The position numbers were made by a program, and so were the translations under genes. From Kerstersia gyiorum (GTDB lineage: Bacteria > Pseudomonadota > Gammaproteobacteria > Burkholderiales > Burkholderiaceae_B): 64,000 nucleotides of DNA. The stretch is from positions 868,001-932,000 of the forward strand of contig NZ_SGWZ01000001.1 in the NCBI RefSeq assembly GCF_004216755.1. Direction: 5' to 3'. Of the stretch, positions 27,014 to 34,218 are shown one piece after another. The number at the start of each line of letters is the position of its first letter. The first letter of the stretch is position 1. A model generated the notes under the pieces. It was not told the DNA's origin. It was given only the letters and a program-made list of their open reading frames with translations, and searched no databases.

Positions 27014-28120
27014 GTGACCTGGCTATCCATTTGTGTCGTGGCATTCGTGGTCGGAGGGCTGATCGTAGCTTCCGAGCGCTGGCATGGCGCATTTACCGGT
27101 GATGCGGATCTCAACAAGCCGCAAGCTTCCCACAGCCGTGCCACGCCGCGGGTTGGCGGCCTGGCGGTGCTGGCAGGTTCTTTGGCGGGTCTGCTGGTGT
27201 TGGGGCCGGGCAACATGACCTTAGGCTGGCTCTGGCCGGCGCTGTTTGTCTCCGCGTTGCCGGTTTTTGTCGCCGGCCTGCTGGAAGACATCACCAAGGA
27301 TATCGGCGCCAGCAAGCGCTTGCTGGCAGCGTTTCTGTCGGCGGCCATCGCCTGGTGGCTGCTGGGCGGCGTCAGCCGCGTCGGTATCGGCTGGGCCGAC
27401 GTCATTCTTTCTTATTGGCCGGTATCGCTGGTGTTCACCATGTTTGCCGTCGGGGGCTGCACGCATGCGCTCAATATCGTCGACGGCATGAACGGCTTGG
27501 CAGGCATGGTCGCGACACTGATCGCAGTGTCGCTGGCACTGGTGGCGCTGCAGGTGGGCGATATGCCCATTTCGATGATCGCGGCGGCGCTGGCTTCCGC
27601 CACGCTGGGCTTTCTGGTCTGGAATTTCCCGTTCGGCCGAGTCTTCCTGGGGGATGGCGGCGCCTATTTCCTGGGTTTCATGCTGGCCGAATTGGCCGTC
27701 CTGCTGGTGGTTCGCAATCCGTCCGTGTCGCCGTTCTATGCGCTGGCCGTGTTGTTCTATCCCATTTTCGAGACAATTTTCTCGATCTGGCGCCGCCGCT
27801 TCAAGCGCGGCGTCCCGGTGGACCAGCCGGATGCCCTGCACTTGCACCAGCTGGTGTTCCGCAGGCTGGTGCGCTCCACCTTTAGCCGGCACCGTCGCCA
27901 GGAAGTGCCGGCTTTTTGCAACGCCATGACTTCACCCTATCTGTGGGTGCTGACACTGGTGGTGCTGGCGCCTGCCACGCTCTGGTGGGATAACGCCTGG
28001 GCCTTGTGCGGCGGGATGCTGGCATTTGCGGGTGCGTATATCTGGCTGTATTCCCGCCTGGTGTCCTGGCGCCGTCCGCGCTGGCTGCTGTTGCCCTCGG
28101 CTTCGCGCCAGCGGCGTTGA
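27014..28120 (+). CDS. WecA/MraY-family undecaprenyl-phosphate sugar-1-phosphate transferase
   Basis: 368 aa, about ten membrane helices. Key blocks are the PRVGG loop, LLEDITKDIGASKRL where most members have a DD pair, the NIVDGMNGLAG catalytic motif, FLGDGGAYFLGF, and DALHLHQLVFRR as the His-rich loop. Such enzymes start lipid-linked glycans by moving HexNAc-1-P from UDP-sugar to undecaprenyl phosphate. The start is GTG 27014, with GGGGGA at 27004-27009 as RBS. It heads the glycan operon; the donor sugar is unknown, though the neighbouring genes suggest a HexNAc-based glycan. Confidence 0.85.
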   Translation: MTWLSICVVAFVVGGLIVASERWHGAFTGDADLNKPQASHSRATPRVGGLAVLAGSLAGLLVLGPGNMTLGWLWPALFVSALPVFVAGLLEDITKDIGASKRLLAAFLSAAIAWWLLGGVSRVGIGWADVILSYWPVSLVFTMFAVGGCTHALNIVDGMNGLAGMVATLIAVSLALVALQVGDMPISMIAAALASATLGFLVWNFPFGRVFLGDGGAYFLGFMLAELAVLLVVRNPSVSPFYALAVLFYPIFETIFSIWRRRFKRGVPVDQPDALHLHQLVFRRLVRSTFSRHRRQEVPAFCNAMTSPYLWVLTLVVLAPATLWWDNAWALCGGMLAFAGAYIWLYSRLVSWRRPRWLLLPSASRQRR

Positions 28121-28160
28121 ATCACATATTGAAAAGCTTGCCGCATGCGCGGCAGGGAGG

Positions 28161-29441
28161 ATGATCTTGGTACTGAATGAAGTGAAGTTGGCCGTTGTCG
28201 GCCTGGGTTACGTTGGTCTGCCGCTGGCCGTCGAATTCGGCAAGAAGCGCCCGGTCATTGGTTTTGATATCAATGCGGCGCGCATTGCCGAACTGAAGCA
28301 GGGCAAGGACCACACGCTGGAAGTCAGCGATGCGGAACTGGCCGAGGCTGCCCAGCTGCGTTTTTCCGCTGATAAGTCGGAACTGGCCCAGGCCAACGTC
28401 TACATCGTGACGGTGCCGACGCCGATCGACGATTACAAGCGCCCGGACCTGACGCCGCTGATCAAGGCGAGCGAAACGATAGGCGGGGTGCTCAAGCGCG
28501 GCGATATCGTGATCTATGAATCGACGGTCTATCCTGGCGCGACGGAAGAAGACTGCGTGCCGGTGCTGGAACGGGTATCGGGCCTGAAGTTCGGCACGGA
28601 CTTCCATGCCGGTTACAGCCCTGAGCGCATCAACCCGGGTGATAAACAGCACCGTGTCAGCACCATCAAGAAAGTGACCTCCGGCTCGAACCCGGAAGTG
28701 GCGGAGCTGGTGGACCAGCTGTATGGCTCGATCATCGTGGCGGGCACGCACAAGGCGCCGAGCATCCGCGTGGCGGAAGCGGCCAAGGTCATCGAAAACA
28801 CGCAGCGCGACGTGAACATCGCGCTGATCAACGAACTGGCGCTGATCTTCAACCGCATGGGTATTGATACCGAAGCGGTGCTGCAGGCGGCGGGCACGAA
28901 GTGGAATTTCCTGCCGTTCCGTCCGGGCCTGGTGGGCGGCCACTGCATAGGCGTGGACCCTTACTACCTGACGCACAAGGCGCAGGCCATCGGCTATCAC
29001 CCGGAAATCATCCTGGCTGGCCGTCGCCTGAACGACGACATGGGCCGCTATGTGGTGTCGCAACTGGTCAAGGCGATGATGAAGCGCCGCATCCAGGTGC
29101 AGGGTGCACGCGTACTGATCATGGGCCTGACCTTCAAGGAAAACTGCCCGGACCTGCGCAACACGCGCGTGGTGGACATCGTCAAGGAACTCAAGGACTA
29201 CAACGTCGACGTGGACGTGTACGATCCCTGGGTGGACCCGGCCGAAGCGCAGCACGAATACGGCATCACGCCGGTGGCGCAGCCGGCTGCCGGCGAATAC
29301 GATGGCATCATCCTGGCCGTGTCGCATCACCAGTTCGTGGAAATGGGCGCCGCCGCCATCCGCAAGCTGGGCAAGCCCGAACATGTTCTGTATGACTTGA
29401 AGTACGTGTTGTCCGCGGACGACTCCGATCTTCGCTTGTAA
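28161..29441 (+). CDS. UDP-HexNAc 6-dehydrogenase (WbpO/TviB type)
   Basis: 426 aa, UDP-glucose/GDP-mannose dehydrogenase superfamily. NAD motif VGLGYVGLPLA starts near residue 10, the middle domain has STVYPGATEEDC and GYSPERINPGD, and catalytic Cys262 lies in GLVGGHCIGVDPYY. The C-terminal domain has GLTFKENCPDLRN. Members oxidise UDP-GlcNAc or UDP-GalNAc to the uronic acid with two NAD. The adjacent WbpP-like epimerase indicates UDP-GalNAcA as the product. ATG 28161 has GGGAGG immediately upstream; longer in-frame starts run into the preceding gene. Confidence 0.92.
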   Translation: MILVLNEVKLAVVGLGYVGLPLAVEFGKKRPVIGFDINAARIAELKQGKDHTLEVSDAELAEAAQLRFSADKSELAQANVYIVTVPTPIDDYKRPDLTPLIKASETIGGVLKRGDIVIYESTVYPGATEEDCVPVLERVSGLKFGTDFHAGYSPERINPGDKQHRVSTIKKVTSGSNPEVAELVDQLYGSIIVAGTHKAPSIRVAEAAKVIENTQRDVNIALINELALIFNRMGIDTEAVLQAAGTKWNFLPFRPGLVGGHCIGVDPYYLTHKAQAIGYHPEIILAGRRLNDDMGRYVVSQLVKAMMKRRIQVQGARVLIMGLTFKENCPDLRNTRVVDIVKELKDYNVDVDVYDPWVDPAEAQHEYGITPVAQPAAGEYDGIILAVSHHQFVEMGAAAIRKLGKPEHVLYDLKYVLSADDSDLRL

Positions 29442-29450
29442 GAGGTATTC

Positions 29451-30473
29451 ATGACCCGTTTCGAATCCGTACAGGCAGCGCTGAAGCAGTCGCCCCGTAC
29501 CTGGCTGGTGACCGGCTCTGCCGGCTTCATTGGTTCCAACCTGCTGGAAAAACTCCTGAAGCTCGACCAGACCGTGGTCGGGCTGGACAACTTTTCCACT
29601 GGCTACCAACGCAACCTGGACGAAGTCCAATCACGCGTGACGCCGGAACAGTGGGCACGTTTCCAGTTCATTGAGGGCGATATCCGCGACCTCGAAACCT
29701 GCCAGCGCGCCATGGCTGGCGTCAACCACGTCCTGCACCAGGCTGCCCTGGGCTCGGTGCCGCGTTCGTTGGTTGACCCGGCAACGACCAATGCGGTGAA
29801 TATCTCGGGTTTCCTGAATATGCTGATCGCAGCCAAGGAAGCGGGCGTGGCCAGCTTCGTCTACGCGGCTTCCAGCTCAACCTACGGCGACCATCCGGGC
29901 TTGCCGAAGGTTGAAGACCTGATCGGGCGCCCCTTGTCGCCCTACGCGGTGACCAAGTACGTCAATGAGCTGTACGCCGATGTCTTTGGCCGCGCCTATG
30001 GCGTGAAGAGCGTGGGCCTGCGTTATTTCAACGTCTTCGGCCCGCGCCAGGATCCGGACGGCGCCTATGCCGCAGTGATTCCGAAGTGGGTGGCCTCGAT
30101 GATCCGCGACGAAGATCTGTTCATCAACGGCGACGGTGAAACCAGCCGCGATTTCTGTTTTGTGGACAATGCGGTCCAGGCCAACATCCTGGCGGCGGTC
30201 GCCGAAGGTGACAGCCTGAACCAGGTCTACAACGTGGCCGTCAATGCACGGACCTCGCTTAACGAACTGGTGGAAATCCTGCGCGGTGCGCTGCAGCGCA
30301 ATGGCGTGGAATACACCAAGGCGCCGGTGCACCGGGATTTCCGTGCGGGCGACGTGCGGCATTCACAGGCAGATATCGGCAAGGCGCAGCGCCTGCTGGG
30401 CTACGAGCCCACGGCAACCATCCGCGAAGGCGTGGAGCTTGCCATGCCCTGGTACATCGGCTTTCTCAGCTGA
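29451..30473 (+). CDS. UDP-GlcNAc(A) 4-epimerase (WbpP/TviC type)
   Basis: 340 aa, extended SDR. NAD motif GSAGFIGSNLLEKLL lies near residue 23, and the catalytic pair is Y165-x3-K169 (SPYAVTKYVNELY). The blocks ASSSTYGDHPGLPK and RYFNVFGPRQDPDGAYAAVIP are typical of the WbpP group acting on N-acetylated sugars. It interconverts UDP-GlcNAc and UDP-GalNAc (or the uronates), working with the dehydrogenase 9 bases upstream. Order of the two steps cannot be told from sequence. Confidence 0.92.
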   Translation: MTRFESVQAALKQSPRTWLVTGSAGFIGSNLLEKLLKLDQTVVGLDNFSTGYQRNLDEVQSRVTPEQWARFQFIEGDIRDLETCQRAMAGVNHVLHQAALGSVPRSLVDPATTNAVNISGFLNMLIAAKEAGVASFVYAASSSTYGDHPGLPKVEDLIGRPLSPYAVTKYVNELYADVFGRAYGVKSVGLRYFNVFGPRQDPDGAYAAVIPKWVASMIRDEDLFINGDGETSRDFCFVDNAVQANILAAVAEGDSLNQVYNVAVNARTSLNELVEILRGALQRNGVEYTKAPVHRDFRAGDVRHSQADIGKAQRLLGYEPTATIREGVELAMPWYIGFLS

Positions 30474-30502
30474 TCCAGGCGCGGTAGCGGGGAATCCCCA
30501 TT

Positions 30503-31873
30503 TTGCCTCGGCTCCGTCATCGCTTGCACCCGGATCATCTCCGGGTGCTCAAAGGCGCCTCCCGGGTAGCGTTCTTTCTGCTCCTGGGCAAGGCCATGGG
30601 CGCCTTCAAGGAAATGGCCGTCGCCTATCGCTATGGCGTCAGCGCGGCAGTCGATGCCTATCAGTTCACCATGACCATGGCGACATGGCTGCCGGTGACA
30701 CTCGTGGGCGTGCTGTCCGTCGTCCTGATTCCCGTACTGGTGCAGGGCAGGCGAGGTAGTCTGGAAGAGCGGCGCCTGTTTATCCGGGAAATGTCGGGTT
30801 GGGGCGCCATGCTGGGCCTGATTCTGGCGGCGTTGACCTGGGTGCTGTGGCCCTGGGTGATGTCAGTGGCGGGGCAGGGGCTGTCGGCGTCGACGCGGGC
30901 GCTTTCCGAAGATTTGATCGTGGGTTTTGCCCCCATTGCTGCGCTGACGGTCTGGTCAGGCCTGAGCGCGGCGCGCCTGCGGGCCTACGAACGGCACGTC
31001 AACACCCTGCTGGATGGCGTTCCTGCCATGCTGCTGCTGGCGTGCGTGCTCATACTGGCACCGGCTGTCGATGACGTGCGCCCTCTGATGTGGGGCTCGT
31101 TGCTGGGTTTCATCCTGCAGGCCGTTTGGCTGTCCTGGCTGGCGACGCGTGCGGATGGCGTCCGGGCCTTGCCCTTGCTGGGGCGCTCCTCGCCGCGCTG
31201 GCATGGCATCATGGAGGCGGCTGGCGTGATGCTGGTCGGCCAGGTGGCGATGAGCTTCGTCGGTCCGATAGACCAGTACACGGCGGCCAACCTGGGGCAG
31301 AATGCCAATGCCACCCTGGGCTATGCCGCCCGGCTGCTGGCCTTGATATTGGGCATAGGCGCGGTTTCCGTGGGGCGTGCGGCGCTGCCGGTGCTGGCGG
31401 ATATCCAGAACCGGGGCGACGGCGCGCAAGCCCGGACGATGGCGCTGAAATGGTCCCTGGCCATGATCGCCGCCGGCCTGGTGGCCGTGCTGCTGGGCTG
31501 GCTGCTGGCTCCCTGGGGAGTGCGCCTGTTGTTCGAGCGCGGCGCGTTTACCGCCGAAGACACTGTTATCGTGACGGAAGTCTTCCGCTGGGGCCTGCTG
31601 CAGCTGCCATTCTATTTTGGCGTGCTGGTCCTGGTGCAGCTCCTGGCCAGCCAGCGCCGCTATCGCATCATGGCGGCCATTGCCGTTGCCAATTTTGCGG
31701 TCAAGGCGGTGATGAATACCGTGCTGGCGCCAGTCATGGGAGTGGCCGGCATCATGCTGGCCACGGTCATGATGTATGCCAGTTCCTTTACCTGTTATGC
31801 CATAGTCGCCTGGCGTAGCTCTCCGTCCTCAGGGACGGCAGGGCAGGCCGGGCCGCCACGGAGTCGTCCATGA
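30503..31873 (+). CDS. MurJ/MviN-like lipid-linked oligosaccharide flippase
   Basis: 456 aa, 12-14 predicted helices. The N-terminal block GKAMGAFKEMAVAYRYGVSAAVDAYQ resembles MurJ-type exporters more than Wzx, and LLFERGAFTAEDT is a MurJ-family motif. It probably flips the undecaprenyl-linked glycan made by this cluster; peptidoglycan MurJ is normally encoded elsewhere and is larger (about 510 aa). The start is taken as TTG 30503, 8 bases after GGGGAA; GTG 30545 is an alternative. The stop overlaps the next gene as ATGA. Confidence 0.8.
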   Translation: MPRLRHRLHPDHLRVLKGASRVAFFLLLGKAMGAFKEMAVAYRYGVSAAVDAYQFTMTMATWLPVTLVGVLSVVLIPVLVQGRRGSLEERRLFIREMSGWGAMLGLILAALTWVLWPWVMSVAGQGLSASTRALSEDLIVGFAPIAALTVWSGLSAARLRAYERHVNTLLDGVPAMLLLACVLILAPAVDDVRPLMWGSLLGFILQAVWLSWLATRADGVRALPLLGRSSPRWHGIMEAAGVMLVGQVAMSFVGPIDQYTAANLGQNANATLGYAARLLALILGIGAVSVGRAALPVLADIQNRGDGAQARTMALKWSLAMIAAGLVAVLLGWLLAPWGVRLLFERGAFTAEDTVIVTEVFRWGLLQLPFYFGVLVLVQLLASQRRYRIMAAIAVANFAVKAVMNTVLAPVMGVAGIMLATVMMYASSFTCYAIVAWRSSPSSGTAGQAGPPRSRP

Positions 31874-33048
31874 ACCGGAACGCGAACGATACGCTGACGG
31901 CGGGCGGCGCGAGCCAAGCGCGTCGCCTGCTGATCTTCATTCATTCCCTGCGCGGCGGTGGCGCCGAACGGGTTGCCGCCGACCTTGCCGCCCAATGGGC
32001 CCGGCGCGGCTGGCAGGTGACGGTCGTTACCCAGACCGATACCGTGGATGACGCCTATCCGCTGCAGTTGGGCGTCAGGCGCGAAGTCCTGGGAACGGCA
32101 GGCATGAGCGGCGGCGGCTGGAACGGCATGGTGGCCAACGTGCGCCGCCTGCGCCGCCTGCGCCGCCTGTTGCAAGACCGCAAGCCGGACATCGTGCTGG
32201 GCATGATGCGCACTTCTTCCATTCTCGCGATCCTGGCTGCTCGTGGCCTGCCGTGCCGGGTCGTGGCAACCGAGCATACGCATCCGCCGGCTCAGCCCAT
32301 CAGCCGCTTCTGGCGCTGGCTGCGGCGGCGCAGCTATCCCCAGGCCAGCCGGGTGGTGGCCTTGACCCGCACCACGGCGAATTGGCTGGAAGGCAATATT
32401 CCCGGCACCCGGACTGCCGTCATCCCCAACCCGGTGCAATGGCCGCTGACAGATATGTCGCCCTGGGTGGAGCCGCCTGCTGCCGGGCGCAAGGTCCTGC
32501 TGGCCGTGGGGCGCCTGCACTACCTGAAAGGTTTTGATCTCCTGCTGGAGGCGTTTGCGCGTGTGGCAGTCCGGCACCCTGATTGGGACCTCTGGATCGC
32601 AGGCGAAGGTTCCGAGCGCACGGCGCTGGATCTGGCCATCGAGAAGCATGGCTTGCAGGGCCGGGTACAACTGCCCGGCCGGGTCGGCAATATCGGCGAC
32701 TGGTACCAGCGTGCCGATCTCTATGTGCTGAGTTCGCGCGTGGAGGGCCTGTCCAACACGCTGCTGGAGGCCATGGCCAGCGGCTGCCCGGTCGTGGCAT
32801 GCGATTGCGACACGGGGCCGCGTGAAATTATCGAGAACGATGTCGATGGCGTACTGGTGCAGCCTGCGGGCGACAGCGCCGCCCTGGCGGCCGCGCTCGA
32901 TACCCTGATGCCGGATGAGGCGCGCCGGGCGCGGTTGGCCCAGGCGGGCCTGGCGGTGCGCGAGCGCTTCTCCGTGGAAAGCGTGTTGGGTCGTTGGGAA
33001 CACCTGTTCGAAGAGATCAGCGCCGAGCCGCTGCGGCCGCCACGATGA
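31870..33048 (+). CDS. GT4-family glycosyltransferase, first of tandem pair
   Basis: 392 aa, GT-B fold. The N-terminal domain has SLRGGGAERVAADLAAQW, and the C-terminal Rossmann domain has VGRLHYLKGFDLLLEAF and the EX7E motif in RVEGLSNTLLEAMA. It should add a nucleotide-activated sugar with retention to the growing lipid-linked chain on the cytoplasmic face. It overlaps the flippase gene by 4 bases and the next transferase by 4 bases (both ATGA), so translation is coupled. Its strong likeness to the next gene suggests a past duplication. Sugar specificity is unknown. Confidence 0.88.
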   Translation: MNRNANDTLTAGGASQARRLLIFIHSLRGGGAERVAADLAAQWARRGWQVTVVTQTDTVDDAYPLQLGVRREVLGTAGMSGGGWNGMVANVRRLRRLRRLLQDRKPDIVLGMMRTSSILAILAARGLPCRVVATEHTHPPAQPISRFWRWLRRRSYPQASRVVALTRTTANWLEGNIPGTRTAVIPNPVQWPLTDMSPWVEPPAAGRKVLLAVGRLHYLKGFDLLLEAFARVAVRHPDWDLWIAGEGSERTALDLAIEKHGLQGRVQLPGRVGNIGDWYQRADLYVLSSRVEGLSNTLLEAMASGCPVVACDCDTGPREIIENDVDGVLVQPAGDSAALAAALDTLMPDEARRARLAQAGLAVRERFSVESVLGRWEHLFEEISAEPLRPPR

Positions 33049-34169
33049 AAATCCTGTTTCTGCTGAGTTCCATGCATGGCGGCGGTGCCGAGCGTGTCGC
33101 GGCCACGCTGGCCAATGCCTGGGCCGCCAGGGGCGATGATGTCGTTCTGATGCCAACCTATTCCGGGCGCGGCGAATGTGTGTATGAAGTAGCCGGCAAT
33201 GTGCGCATGGTCTGGCTGGCGGATTTGCGCGGTGCGTCCAGCGGACCGCTGCGCAGCCTGAAGCGCCTGTGCGCGTTGCGGCGTTTCATCCGCCGCGAGC
33301 GGCCGGATGTCATTGTGTCTTTCCTGACCAACGTCAACATAGCCGCCGTCCTGGCCAATTTTGGCCGGCGGATTCCGCTGATTGTGTGCGAGCGCACGCA
33401 TCCCGCTGCCGGACACAATATCGGCAAGATGCTGGCGCGGGCGCGGCGCTGGTGCTACCCGCGTGCCAGTGCCGTTGCGGTGCAGACCGAGGCGGCGGCG
33501 CAGTGGGTGCGCGACAGCCTGCCCGGCGTGCGGCGCCTGGCCATCATGCCGAACCCCTTGCCGGACGCGTTGTTGCGTCGTCCGTTGCCCCTGCATCCTG
33601 AAACCCGCACAACGGAAGTGCATACCCTGATGGCCATGGGCCGCCTGACTCGCGCCAAGCGTTTCGATCTCCTGATCGACGCCTTCGCACGGCTGGCGCC
33701 GCGCTATCCGGACTGGCGTTTGCGTATCTGGGGCGAAGGGCCGTTGCGGCCTGCGCTGCAGGAGCAGGTGGAGCGCCTGGGTCTGGCAGCGCGTGTCGAA
33801 CTGGCCGGGCGTACGGCACAGCCCTGGGATGCTCTCGCCGATGGCGATGCCTTCGTCCTCAGTTCGGAGGTGGAAGGTTTCCCCAATGCCCTGCTGGAAG
33901 CCATGGCGCTGGGCTTGCCCTGTGTCGCCTTTGATTGCCCGGCAGGGCCTGCGGAAATGACGCGGCAGGGCGAAGATGGGCTGCTGGTGCCGGCGGGCGA
34001 TGAAGTCGCGTTGGAAGAGGCGCTGGCACGCGTCATGGCGGATGCCGCGCTCAGGGATGAGCTGGGCCTGCGCGGCGCGCGCCAGGTGCGCGAACGCTAC
34101 AGCCTGGAGGCGGTGCTGTCCCGCTGGGATGCGCTGTTCGCCGAGCTGGGTGTCGTGGCGCAACCCTAG
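33045..34169 (+). CDS. GT4-family glycosyltransferase, second of tandem pair
   Basis: 374 aa from ATG 33045, which overlaps the previous stop by 4 bases. N-terminal SSMHGGGAERVAATLANAW mirrors the preceding protein, and the C-terminal EX7E motif is in EVEGFPNALLEAMA, followed by DCPAGPAEMTRQGEDG. Role as for its neighbour: one glycosidic bond in the cluster's oligosaccharide. A 49-base gap with its own strong RBS (AAGGAG) separates it from the fused transferase. Confidence 0.88.
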   Translation: MKILFLLSSMHGGGAERVAATLANAWAARGDDVVLMPTYSGRGECVYEVAGNVRMVWLADLRGASSGPLRSLKRLCALRRFIRRERPDVIVSFLTNVNIAAVLANFGRRIPLIVCERTHPAAGHNIGKMLARARRWCYPRASAVAVQTEAAAQWVRDSLPGVRRLAIMPNPLPDALLRRPLPLHPETRTTEVHTLMAMGRLTRAKRFDLLIDAFARLAPRYPDWRLRIWGEGPLRPALQEQVERLGLAARVELAGRTAQPWDALADGDAFVLSSEVEGFPNALLEAMALGLPCVAFDCPAGPAEMTRQGEDGLLVPAGDEVALEEALARVMADAALRDELGLRGARQVRERYSLEAVLSRWDALFAELGVVAQP

Positions 34170-34218
34170 GGGCGCAGGCGTCCGCATGCAGCCAGTCGGA
34201 CGACAAGGAGTGAAATCA

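Noticed and set aside
26866..27102. 78-codon frame upstream of and overlapping the WecA-like gene
   Set aside because: It overlaps the membrane protein start at GTG 27014 by about 90 bases and has no recognisable motif.
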